Below, in pieces: positions 33,378 to 41,255 of a stretch of DNA of 64,000 nucleotides. The notes under the pieces are model-generated. The model was not told where the DNA came from. It worked only from the letters and a program-made list of their open reading frames with translations, and made no database searches. Source of the stretch: an uncultured Bacilli bacterium (lineage in GTDB: Bacteria > Bacillota_I > Bacilli_A > RF39 > UBA660). Within the stretch, counting starts at the first letter, position 1, and every line of letters begins with the position of its first letter. Position numbers and translations under genes: made by a program. The DNA lies in contig CAKORY010000001.1 in the NCBI GenBank assembly GCA_934101795.1, positions 124,001 through 188,000 of the forward strand. Reading direction: 5' to 3'.

Positions 33378-35112
33378 GATTAGAGTAATGAGTGAAAATT
33401 TAGCTAATAAAATAGCTGCTGGTGAAGTTGTTGAAAAATGTGCTTCAGTTTTAAAAGAACTTGTGGAAAATTCTTTGGATGCTGGTGGAACTAATATCAA
33501 GGTAAATTTGGTAAATGGTGGTTTAAAAGAAATAAGTGTTATTGATAATGGTGTAGGTATGGATAGAGAAGATGCATGTTTAGCTTTTTATAGACATGCA
33601 ACAAGTAAAATATACAAAGATGATGATTTATTCTTTATTGAAACTTTAGGCTTTCGTGGTGAAGCTTTAGCTAGTATTGCTAGTGTTTCTGAGGTTGAAC
33701 TCATTACCTGTAGTGGTGATGTTGGAACTTTCGTTCATATAAAGGGCGGTGAAACTTTAGAAGTTCATGATGCACCAGCAAGAATTGGAACAGAAATTCA
33801 TGTTACCAATATATTTTATAACACTCCAGCTAGACTTAAGTATTTAAAAAGTGAAGTAACTGAACTAAATAATTGTACACAATTTATTGAAAAGTTAGCA
33901 TTATCGAGACCTGATGTTGCTTTTACTTTAACAAATAATGATAGGTTAGTTGTAAAATCAAGTGGAAGTAGTAATTTACTTAAAACAATTCATGAAATAT
34001 ATGGACTTAATGTATCTAGTAATATGTTAGAGCTAAAATGTGCATCAGATGATTTTGAAGTTACAGGTTTTGTATCTAAGCCAAGTATACTTAAGAAAAA
34101 TAGAAATCATTTTAATATATTTATAAATGGTAGAATTGTTAGAAATAATGATATAAATAGAGCTATAAATGATGCCTATAATACATATAAACATGAAGGA
34201 TTTTATCCAATTACAGTTTTAAATATTTATACAGATCCAACACTTGTTGATGTAAATATTCATCCTACTAAACAAGAAGTAAAATTAAGTAAAACTGAAG
34301 AATTAACTGATTTAATTTATCAAACTATTAAAAAAGTTTTATATAATAATTTGTTAGTGCCAGATGCTATGCTTGATGAAGCTAATAATGATATTAAAGA
34401 TAATTTTATAGAGCCTAGTGTTTATGAAAGTAAAAAAGAAGAAATAAATACAAAGCCAGAAGTTATTGTGCAAACATTTTTAGATATTGGTTCAGAAACT
34501 AAGGAAGTAATTAAGAATGAAGAGTTCAAAAGCTTAAAATTATATCCAGTTGGTCAAGTTCATGGTACATATATAATTGCTGAGAATGAAGATGGAATGT
34601 TTATACTTGATCAACATGCTGCTCACGAAAGAGTAAATTATGAAATGATTACCAAACAGTTTAAAGAAGAAAAGATAAGATTTACAGATATGCTTGTACC
34701 TATGAAATTTGAATTATCTACGAGTGATTATAATATATTTATGGATAGAAAAGATGTTTTAGAAAATTTAGGGTTTGTTATAGAAGAATTTGGTATAAAT
34801 ACAGTGCTTATTAAAAGTCATCCAACGTGGCTTAAAGAAAACTATGAAGGGGATAATCTTAAATATATTGTGGATTTGGTAATAGAGTCAGGTAAAAACT
34901 TTAATAAAGATAAATTTTTAGATAGTTTAGCTAAGATGGTAAGTTGTAAAATGAGTGTTAAAGCTAATGAACATTTAAGTATGGAAGAAATGGAAAAACT
35001 ACTTGATGATTTGGTAAAATGTGATAATCCATATAATTGTTGTCATGGAAGGCCATCCATTATGAAATTTACTAATTATGAACTTGAAAAAATGTTTAGG
35101 AGGGTGTTATAA
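33370..35112 (+). CDS. mutL: DNA mismatch repair protein MutL
   Basis: 580 residues from ATG 33370 (GGTGAT site). GHKL ATPase motifs: 'VVKELVENSLDAG'-like 'VLKELVENSLDAGGTNI', 'DNGVGMDREDA', 'TLGFRGEALASIASVS'. The C-terminal dimer domain has the endonuclease motif 'LDQHAAHERVNYE' and the zinc-binding 'CCHGRPSIMKF', so it is a nicking MutL as in Gram-positives. mutS is not in the window. The gene is embedded in the yqeG-yqeH operon, an order different from Bacillus. Confidence 0.96.
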   Translation: MTKIRVMSENLANKIAAGEVVEKCASVLKELVENSLDAGGTNIKVNLVNGGLKEISVIDNGVGMDREDACLAFYRHATSKIYKDDDLFFIETLGFRGEALASIASVSEVELITCSGDVGTFVHIKGGETLEVHDAPARIGTEIHVTNIFYNTPARLKYLKSEVTELNNCTQFIEKLALSRPDVAFTLTNNDRLVVKSSGSSNLLKTIHEIYGLNVSSNMLELKCASDDFEVTGFVSKPSILKKNRNHFNIFINGRIVRNNDINRAINDAYNTYKHEGFYPITVLNIYTDPTLVDVNIHPTKQEVKLSKTEELTDLIYQTIKKVLYNNLLVPDAMLDEANNDIKDNFIEPSVYESKKEEINTKPEVIVQTFLDIGSETKEVIKNEEFKSLKLYPVGQVHGTYIIAENEDGMFILDQHAAHERVNYEMITKQFKEEKIRFTDMLVPMKFELSTSDYNIFMDRKDVLENLGFVIEEFGINTVLIKSHPTWLKENYEGDNLKYIVDLVIESGKNFNKDKFLDSLAKMVSCKMSVKANEHLSMEEMEKLLDDLVKCDNPYNCCHGRPSIMKFTNYELEKMFRRVL

Positions 35113-36068
35113 TGCTTCCAGAAAAAAGAAAAAGATTAATAATAGGTATTATATCAATAATTGTTATAATAATAGTAGTTATATTATTGGGTAAAATTTC
35201 TTCGTTTATTAAAAATAAAAATAATGAAAATGTACAAAGAAATGATGATTATAGTGAAATTTATGATTATATCGGAATTACTATAGATGAAGATAATATT
35301 TATAAAATATATGGTATTAATGAAGATGAAGAAAAGTATTTAGATGTTAAAACTTTTTATGAAGTAAAAGATATGATAAATATTGATAAAAAAATAGTGC
35401 TTTATTCAGATGCTGTTAATGAACTTAGATATGATAAGAAAAAGGGAGAATTTTATTTTTATGAATTAGATGAATTTTATAATAAATATGATAATGTAAA
35501 ACTTACTCATGATTATATGGTAATTAGTGATGATAATAAAATAAGCTATAGAAAATATGGTAGTGATACTTTTGAAAATATAAAGCAAGCTAAAGAATAT
35601 AAAATTTCAAATAATAAGATATATTTTTATAATAAGGAAAATATATATGAATTTGATATGAAAACTAAAGAGAAAAAGATTATTGCTATGTATGAAAGAG
35701 ATGATATTATAGAATTACTTGATGTAAGTGATAAATATTTATTTTATTTGAAAAATAATGTGCTTAATGCTTGTAGTTTAGAAAAGTTTGCTAATTATGA
35801 TTTAAGTCCATTGTCATTTTATAGTATTTCTAATGATGGTTTTATTACTTTAGAAAATAATATTTTAAAAAATTATTCTATTTCTGGTGGAGAATATTTA
35901 TATGATTATTTTGTTGGTGGAAATATAAATAATTTATTTTACTTAGATAATAACAATTTTTACTTAAGTTTTGATGATAATTATGTTATAATTGATATGA
36001 AGTCTTCTAAAGTTTGGAAGAATTTAAGTAATAAATATATCTATTTAATGAAGGTGAATAATACATGA
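35112..36068 (+). CDS. membrane-anchored protein, unknown
   Basis: 318 residues; ATG overlaps the mutL stop and is preceded by AGGAGGGTG. One membrane helix (~9-30) leads to an extracellular or periplasmic-side region rich in Tyr, Asn, Asp with repeated short beta units of the type 'DNKISYRKYGS', 'NNKIYFYNKENIYEFD', 'DKYLFYLKNNVLNACS', 'NNFYLSFDDNYVIID', suggesting a beta-propeller-like fold. Family not recognised. Its tail overlaps the YceD gene by four bases. Confidence 0.65.
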   Translation: MLPEKRKRLIIGIISIIVIIIVVILLGKISSFIKNKNNENVQRNDDYSEIYDYIGITIDEDNIYKIYGINEDEEKYLDVKTFYEVKDMINIDKKIVLYSDAVNELRYDKKKGEFYFYELDEFYNKYDNVKLTHDYMVISDDNKISYRKYGSDTFENIKQAKEYKISNNKIYFYNKENIYEFDMKTKEKKIIAMYERDDIIELLDVSDKYLFYLKNNVLNACSLEKFANYDLSPLSFYSISNDGFITLENNILKNYSISGGEYLYDYFVGGNINNLFYLDNNNFYLSFDDNYVIIDMKSSKVWKNLSNKYIYLMKVNNT

Positions 36069-36535
36069 AGATTAATTTGAATTTATTACCAATAAATATT
36101 GATGAAAAAGTTAAAATACCTGAAGGGTTTTATGAAAATACAAGTATTAAATCATTATCAGATGTTTATGTAAAGGGTATTATTAAATATAATTTATCAG
36201 ATGAAATTGAAATAATTTTAGATGTAAATGGAGAAATGATATTAAATGATGCTATTACAAACGAACCTATAAATTATCCATTTTTTATTAAAATTGATGA
36301 AATTTTGACAGAAAATGATGCAAATAATGAAAAATATTTTGAAAAAAGTCAAAATATACTTGATATAATCGAATTTTTATGGGAAAATATTGTATTGGAA
36401 GTTCCCATTCGGGTTACGGGTTCAGCTGGTGTCAATATGAAAGGCAATGGCTGGGAATTAAATAGTAAAAATGAAGATGATGGGTTAGATCCAAGATTTG
36501 AGAAATTAAATGAATTATTTAAAGGTGGTGAATAA
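36065..36535 (+). CDS. YceD (DUF177) protein
   Basis: 156 residues. The pattern 'VKGIIKYNLSDEIEIILDVNGEMILNDAITNEPINYPF' and the C-terminal 'NGWELNSKNEDDGLDPRFEKLNELFKGGE' fit the YceD/DUF177 family. It lies 2 bases upstream of rpmF, the nearly universal arrangement; YceD is linked to 23S rRNA and 50S maturation. It lacks the usual Cys pair I would expect in the middle of the family (CxxC replaced by DAIT/NEP), which is also seen in some Firmicutes members. Confidence 0.8.
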   Translation: MKINLNLLPINIDEKVKIPEGFYENTSIKSLSDVYVKGIIKYNLSDEIEIILDVNGEMILNDAITNEPINYPFFIKIDEILTENDANNEKYFEKSQNILDIIEFLWENIVLEVPIRVTGSAGVNMKGNGWELNSKNEDDGLDPRFEKLNELFKGGE

Positions 36536-36537
36536 AC

Positions 36538-36726
36538 ATGGCAGTTCCTTTTAGAAGAACAAGTAAGACAAAAAAAAGAATGCGTAGAACTCATTTAAAG
36601 AAAGAAGTTGGAGCATTAACAAAATGTTCTAAATGTGGTGCAACTTTAAGACCTCATAGAGCATGTACTAAATGCGGAAATTACAATGGTAAAACTGTAA
36701 TTGAAGTTGCAAATGAAGAAGAATAG
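36538..36726 (+). CDS. rpmF: 50S ribosomal protein L32
   Basis: 62 residues: 'MAVPFRRTSKTKKRMRRTHLK' followed by a four-cysteine zinc ribbon (CSKCG ... CTKCG). GGTGGTG precedes the start and the gene is coupled to yceD. Retaining all four Cys makes it the zinc-binding form. It is followed by a terminator closing the yqeG-to-rpmF operon. Confidence 0.97.
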   Translation: MAVPFRRTSKTKKRMRRTHLKKEVGALTKCSKCGATLRPHRACTKCGNYNGKTVIEVANEEE

Positions 36727-36733
36727 AAAAATT

Positions 36734-36766
36734 GCATAAAGAGTGTACTCTATATGCGTTTTTTTC
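36734..36766 (+). terminator. terminator after rpmF
   Basis: GCATA-A-AGAGT, GT loop, ACTCT-A-TATGC (36734-36757), then G and seven or more T. Confidence 0.85.
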
Positions 36767-36818
36767 TTGCATTTTATCATATTTTGTGATAATCTAATAA
36801 TAGAAGGGAAAATGAATT

Positions 36819-38549
36819 ATGACAGATGAAGAATTAAAAAGTATTGAACAAACTACAGCTTTACTTGTAGAAAATGGTTTTGTAATTAAAGATACTTCTA
36901 ATTTTATTCGTGAAATAGGAAATGGTAGCCTTGAAGAAGTAGTAAATAAATTAGGAAGATTACAACAAAGTATTAATGAAGGTGTTAATGCTGAAGTTTT
37001 TGCAAAAGATATTGCTGGTAGTTTAGACAAAATTGAAGAAGTAGTAAATAGTGATACATATTTTAAAACTAGTCCAGATGCTACTTCATTTCAAAATTTA
37101 TTAAATGATTTAAGAGATAAATCTTCAAAGCTTTTTAGAAATACATTAAAAGCTGAAGAAATCTTAAAGGGAAGAGAAGAAAATTTAAAAGATATTCAAA
37201 AGAGAATATCTATGCTTAAGGTTGACAAAACTATTGATGATGTAACTAGAACTACTGAAACTATAAAGTTATCTTATGCTTTAAATCATGCTAAACAAGC
37301 TAAAGAAGAAGCTGTTAAGTTTTATAATGATCAAAAAGAATTAAGTGAAAAACCACTTAAAGCTAATGATATAGTAGAATATAAAAATGAATTATTACAA
37401 GCAGTTAATGCTTTAGATAATGCTTTTAGAAAATTATCAATGGAACCTGAAAAAATGGATAAGTTAGCTGCAGTTATTCGTGAAACTAGAGATAAGATTG
37501 TTTTATTTGGTTTTGAAACACAAAAGAATCAAAAAGAATTTGATGATCTTTGTGCAAAATATGGTTTAGAAAAGACAGATGCTAAAAAAATTGAAAAGTT
37601 TGAAAAACCAGTTTTATCAACAAATGAAGATAAAGAAGTAGAAGAATCTAAAACTATTACAGAAGTTGAAGATTTAGTTTATGAATTAAAAAGACTTAAT
37701 CCAGATGTAGAAGTTATTGGGGATGCTATAAATGTTGATGATCCAACAAAACTAGTACTTCCAAAAGGTTTTAAATATACTGAGGGACTAGGAGTTAATA
37801 ATAAAATAGATGATTTTACTCCATATATTAGTGCTTTTGTAAATACTAAAGAAAAATCTAAAGATGTTTCTGAAGAAATTAAAACAGAAGAAGTGAAGGA
37901 AGAACCTAAAAAAGAAGAAAAACAAGTAAAAGAAAGTAGAGTTCCAAGTGGAAGACTTTCATATAAAAGAACTCGTAGAGCAATAGTTGCTCCATATGTT
38001 AAAGCTATTCTTTGCTATGGTGGTTTAGGTGGTATGCTTGCTGTTGTTGCAGGTGCTGGTTTATCTCCGATAGGAACAGCTATGTTAGCAGGTGCTGGTA
38101 TTGGTGTTATAGGTCAAAAGATTTATAATAAAATGATTGATGCTGGTGCTGTTGATGTTCCTCAAGCTCAATTTGGAAATTCAAGTTATGAGTTGCCAGT
38201 TGTTGGTTCTAATATATTAAGTGATGCTAAAGCATTATTAAAAAGTTTAAGAAAAAATAAAAATAGAAAGAAAGAAGAATCTTTAGATAAAGTTTCAGAA
38301 GAAGAAAAAGTGGAAGCTAAAGAAGTAGTTGAAGCTCCTGAAGTTGTAGAAACACCAGAAGTAAAAGAAGAACCTAAGGAAGAAGAAAAGAAAACAACTT
38401 TATTTGAAAACTTTAAGAATTTATTTGGTAATAGTTTAGATAGTGAAGTTGATTCTTTAGATAATGATAAAAAAGTACAACCAGTTGAAAGATTAGATGA
38501 AATTGCTGGGGAAGAATATAACTTAGAAGAAGGTCGTGGAGGAAGATAA
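36819..38549 (+). CDS. large coiled-coil membrane protein, unknown
   Basis: 576 residues. Residues 1-~260 are helical and coiled-coil-like. A Glu/Lys-rich linker (~345-385) leads to 'RVPSGRLSYKRTRRAIVAPYVKA', then Gly/Ala-rich hydrophobic segments (~398-435, 'GGLGGMLAVVAGAGLSPIG...AGAGIGVIG'). A Glu-rich tail repeats 'EVVEAPEVVETPEVKEEPKEEEKK'. No signal peptide. It ends GRGGR because the coding sequence carries the GGAGG site of the next gene, with which it overlaps by one base. I do not recognise the family; size and acidic linkers suggest a scaffold. Confidence 0.7.
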   Translation: MTDEELKSIEQTTALLVENGFVIKDTSNFIREIGNGSLEEVVNKLGRLQQSINEGVNAEVFAKDIAGSLDKIEEVVNSDTYFKTSPDATSFQNLLNDLRDKSSKLFRNTLKAEEILKGREENLKDIQKRISMLKVDKTIDDVTRTTETIKLSYALNHAKQAKEEAVKFYNDQKELSEKPLKANDIVEYKNELLQAVNALDNAFRKLSMEPEKMDKLAAVIRETRDKIVLFGFETQKNQKEFDDLCAKYGLEKTDAKKIEKFEKPVLSTNEDKEVEESKTITEVEDLVYELKRLNPDVEVIGDAINVDDPTKLVLPKGFKYTEGLGVNNKIDDFTPYISAFVNTKEKSKDVSEEIKTEEVKEEPKKEEKQVKESRVPSGRLSYKRTRRAIVAPYVKAILCYGGLGGMLAVVAGAGLSPIGTAMLAGAGIGVIGQKIYNKMIDAGAVDVPQAQFGNSSYELPVVGSNILSDAKALLKSLRKNKNRKKEESLDKVSEEEKVEAKEVVEAPEVVETPEVKEEPKEEEKKTTLFENFKNLFGNSLDSEVDSLDNDKKVQPVERLDEIAGEEYNLEEGRGGR

Positions 38550-38818
38550 TGATAGTTGATAGTGTGATTACTTTAGAAAATGATGTAAATTGCTTATTAC
38601 TTGAAAAAGTAACTTATAACAATGATAATTATTTCTTATCTGTCGTATTAAATGAAGAAGAAGAACCTAGTGATGAATATGTTATCTTTAAAGAAATAAA
38701 TGAAGATGGCCAAGGATTTGTTGAAAAGGTTGAAGATGGAGAACTACTTGCTGAACTTATAAAAGAATTTACTAATAGTGTTGCAAAATTAGTTCAAAAT
38801 TTACCAGAAGAACTTTAA
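38549..38818 (+). CDS. DUF1292-like small acidic protein
   Basis: 89 residues, strongly acidic. 'VITLENDVNCLLLEKVTYNNDNYFLSVVLNEEEEPSDEYVIFKEI' resembles the DUF1292/YrzB pattern also seen at 10541-10777. Translation is coupled to the upstream coiled-coil membrane protein. A perfect hairpin terminator starts at its stop codon. Function unknown; the recurring genetic pairing with a membrane protein is the main clue. Confidence 0.6.
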   Translation: MIVDSVITLENDVNCLLLEKVTYNNDNYFLSVVLNEEEEPSDEYVIFKEINEDGQGFVEKVEDGELLAELIKEFTNSVAKLVQNLPEEL

Positions 38819-38842
38819 AAGAATAGGAAACTATTCTTTTTT
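38817..38842 (+). terminator. terminator after the DUF1292-like gene
   Basis: AAAAGAATAG (38817-38826), GAAA loop, CTATTCTTTT (38831-38840), then TT. A 10-bp perfect stem. Confidence 0.85.
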
Positions 38843-38888
38843 AGTTTAAAAACTAATGTCAAATTTTAAAAATGCGTAAATGTGATGC

Positions 38889-38916
38889 TTTTTTTTTTTT
38901 TTTTTTCGGGTATACT
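38889..38916 (+). promoter_or_regulatory. poly-T18 tract abutting a -10 element (phase-variable promoter candidate)
   Basis: Eighteen consecutive T (38889-38906) are followed by CGGG and TATACT (38911-38916). A -35 hexamer at the normal 17-base spacing would fall at the 5' edge of the tract. Changes in tract length would move any upstream element relative to the -10. It is the longest homopolymer I found in the window. Confidence 0.55.
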
Positions 38917-38975
38917 TATATAGTAACGTAAGAATATTATGCGTGAGTTTGTTAAACAAAAAAGGATGTGGTATA

Positions 38976-40553
38976 ATGGAAAAAAATAAAAAACAAGCAT
39001 TAATTCTTAGTATAGTTGCAGTTGTTACATTAATTGCTTTGGTAGTTGGTGCAACATATGCATACTTTAAAGCACAAGGGGGAACAGGAAGTTCTACGGA
39101 TGTTAAGGTTACAACATATACAACAGATATGCTAACATTTACAACAGGTAATGCTATAAGTTTATATGCAGATCAATCATCATTTGGTCAAGAAAAGGGA
39201 AGTTTATCTGGAGAAACATTTGCTAAAGCAACATTAGTTGCAAATAATAAAACAAATGAAGCAACAGATAACTATTATGTATATTTTAATATAGAAAATA
39301 ATACATTCAAATATACATTAGGTGAAGACAAACCAGAACTTATATTAACAGTTACAGGACCAGATGGAAGTGAAGTAACAGAATTACCAGGACTAACTCA
39401 TAAAGTAGTTCAAGATAGAGAAAACAAAAGTATATCAGGTTTTGATGTTACAACAACAAATGGTTTAATAACTATAGCAAATAAGAAAACAATATCAGCA
39501 ACACAAGCAACACCAAGTAAAGAAGAACAATATATATTAAAGCTTACATTTGTAAACTATGAAGGGGATCAAACAGAAAATGCAAAAAGTACTTTAAGTG
39601 CAAAGGTTATGATACAAAAAGAAAAAGTAGTTCAAACAGTAGCAAATATTTGTAAAAATGGACAAAATTTAAGTTCATGTATAGCTGCAATGGATGGAGT
39701 AGATGAAAGACTATATCATCATGATGCAAGCCTAGCAAATGGAGCAGGAGATAATTCATACAGATATGCAGGAGCAAGTACAGAGGTAAATAACTATGTA
39801 TGTTTTGGATCAAGTGAAGCTTCATGCCCAGCTGATAATCTATATAGAATAATCGGAGTATTTGGTGATAGAGTAAAACTAATCAAATCAGATTATGCAA
39901 CGACAGCATTATTAGGTACAGATGGAGATTATAGCAGTAAATATACTTCTAATTCTTCAAATTATAAAGGAAATAATTTGGCTAATATAGCAGGATATAA
40001 CTGGAATAAATCAAATCAAAACGCTTGGAGTTTGTCAAATTTAAATAAAACAAATTTAAATACAAACTTCATAACAAATATAGGAGCAGAATGGGCAAAC
40101 AAAATAGATATGACAACATGGAAGGTTGGAGGAAATACTGGATCTAATTTTTATAATAAACCAGCCAAAACAGCATATGAAAATGAAATTAATCATCCAG
40201 TAACAACAAATAGTACAGATAATCAAACAGAATATAGTACAAAAATAGGATTAATGTATGCAAGTGATTATGGATTTGCAGCAGCACCAAGTGCATGGAC
40301 AACTCTATTAAGATATTATAATGGCGAAGCCATAAAAAATGTAAATTGGTTGTATATGGGACTTTCAGAATGGACTATTTCCCGTGATGCAGACTATTCG
40401 AACAATGCGTTCTTTTTGAATAACACCGGCGACGTGGGCAGCTACGATGTTGACCTTAGTGCGTTTGGCGTCCGTCCAGTCTTCTATCTCACATCTTCTG
40501 TGAACTATGCATCGGGAAGTGGCTCTGCCACTGATCCGATTGTGTTATCCTGA
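38976..40553 (+). CDS. large SipW-type (ATYAYF) surface protein with compositionally distinct C-terminus
   Basis: 525 residues from ATG 38976 (AAAGGATG site). The signal 'LSIVAVVTLIALVVGATYAYFKAQ' is of the TasA/camelysin type. Residues ~30-220 are a beta domain shared with the genes at 11696 and 62934 ('LSGETFAKATLVANNKTNEATDNYYVYFNIENNTF'). Residues ~225-465 hold 'NSYRYAGASTEVNNYVCFG' and 'DNLYRIIGVFGDRVKLIKSD'. The last 57 residues (469-525) run from SRDADYSNNAFFLNN to AFGVRPVFYLTSS and a Gly/Ser tail, coded by DNA of about 50% GC with CGT arginines and a TGA stop, unlike the rest. It looks like a surface or fibre protein with an exchangeable tip. Confidence 0.8.
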   Translation: MEKNKKQALILSIVAVVTLIALVVGATYAYFKAQGGTGSSTDVKVTTYTTDMLTFTTGNAISLYADQSSFGQEKGSLSGETFAKATLVANNKTNEATDNYYVYFNIENNTFKYTLGEDKPELILTVTGPDGSEVTELPGLTHKVVQDRENKSISGFDVTTTNGLITIANKKTISATQATPSKEEQYILKLTFVNYEGDQTENAKSTLSAKVMIQKEKVVQTVANICKNGQNLSSCIAAMDGVDERLYHHDASLANGAGDNSYRYAGASTEVNNYVCFGSSEASCPADNLYRIIGVFGDRVKLIKSDYATTALLGTDGDYSSKYTSNSSNYKGNNLANIAGYNWNKSNQNAWSLSNLNKTNLNTNFITNIGAEWANKIDMTTWKVGGNTGSNFYNKPAKTAYENEINHPVTTNSTDNQTEYSTKIGLMYASDYGFAAAPSAWTTLLRYYNGEAIKNVNWLYMGLSEWTISRDADYSNNAFFLNNTGDVGSYDVDLSAFGVRPVFYLTSSVNYASGSGSATDPIVLS

Positions 40554-40560
40554 TTGACGG
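40378..40560 (+). other. high-GC C-terminal cassette (candidate variable region)
   Basis: I counted 90 G+C in 40381-40560 (50%) against 56 in the preceding 180 bases (31%) and 20 in the 60 bases after it (33%). The boundary is sharp, near 40378, inside the codons for EWTIS. Of 57 codons, 21 end in C, both Arg are CGT, and the stop is TGA. Many codons are NNC or NNT around an AAC/AAT theme (GAC, AAC, ACC, GGC, AGC, TAC), the pattern expected when template adenines are randomised. Confidence 0.6.
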
Positions 40561-40572
40561 ACAGTTTTGAAA

Positions 40573-40646
40573 AAACATCGGTAAAACCTAGCAAAAATGA
40601 GGTAAATAGTTCGACCTATGTTGAACGATTCATCTCATTTTTTGAG
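40573..40646 (+). terminator. terminator that also carries dispersed repeat copy B
   Basis: AAAAATGAG (40593-40601) pairs exactly with CTCATTTTT (40634-40642), and an inner hairpin GTTCGA-CCTATG-TTGAAC lies between. The wider stretch aligns with 30774-30857. It lies 40 bases after the surface-protein stop. Confidence 0.65.
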
Positions 40647-40703
40647 TTATAAAGATGCTAAAATTATATAAAAAAGTTACAATGACAACATTTTTATAAA
40701 TTG

Positions 40704-40788
40704 TATAATAGAAAGTCATAAATATGTTAAAGTTAAAAACTGATATTTTTGATAAATTAGAAAGATTTTATAATTCTTTCTTTTTTTT
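40704..40788 (+). ncRNA. possible ~70-nt independent small transcript
   Basis: TATAAT at 40704-40709 with ATGACA 16 bases upstream, then a hairpin AGAAAGA (40759-40765) / TCTTTCT (40775-40781) followed by T8. A transcript of about 70 bases would result. It contains an ATG (40724) of a 29-residue frame without a ribosome site, so a non-coding RNA is as likely as a peptide. It lies within the 276-base gap between the surface protein and NfeD genes, which otherwise holds the terminator at 40593. Confidence 0.3.
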
Positions 40789-40829
40789 GAATATAATTTA
40801 TTGTATAATATAGTAGAAAGGAAGTTTAT

Positions 40830-41252
40830 ATGGATTGGATTTTTTGGCTTGTACTTGTCATTATCTTAAGTGTAATTGAAATTGCTACAGTTAATTTAGT
40901 ATCTATTTGGTTTGTTGCAAGTGGTATAGTTGTTATGATACTTTCATTCTTTATTTGTGATGTTGCTATAGAATCAACTATATTTGCCATACTTGGAATA
41001 TTACTACTTTTAGTAACTAGACCAATTGTAGCTAGATTAAAATCAAAAGATAATGCAAAAACAAACTTAGACCGTATCATCGGAGAAGATGCCATTGTAA
41101 CTGAGGACATTACTAAAAATACTGTTGGTGAAGTTAAGATTGATGGCAAAAGATGGAGTGCTATATCAAAGAATAAGTGCTTAAAAGGTGATACAGTTAA
41201 AGTTTTGAAAATTGATGGCGTTAAGCTAATTGTTGAGAAGGAGGAGGATTAA
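40830..41252 (+). CDS. NfeD-like membrane protein
   Basis: 140 residues with three hydrophobic segments in the first ~70 residues ('WIFWLVLVIILSVIEIATVNLVSIWFVASGIVVMILSFF') and a C-terminal OB-fold-like domain ('IIGEDAIVTEDI...VGEVKIDGKRWSAISKN...KGDTVKVLKIDGVKLIVEKE'), the short NfeD layout. It lies 3 bases upstream of the SPFH gene, the conserved NfeD-stomatin pair associated with membrane microdomain organisation and protein quality control. Confidence 0.92.
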   Translation: MDWIFWLVLVIILSVIEIATVNLVSIWFVASGIVVMILSFFICDVAIESTIFAILGILLLLVTRPIVARLKSKDNAKTNLDRIIGEDAIVTEDITKNTVGEVKIDGKRWSAISKNKCLKGDTVKVLKIDGVKLIVEKEED

Positions 41253-41255
41253 TTT

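Noticed and set aside
38943..38975. Longer N-terminus of the surface protein from GTG 38943
   Set aside because: ATG 38976 has the AAAGGATG site and gives an N-terminus matching the paralogue at 62934.
39607..39825. A 72-codon minus-strand frame in the surface-protein gene
   Set aside because: His/Leu/Tyr-rich low-complexity shadow of Met/Lys/Asn/Asp-rich plus-strand codons.
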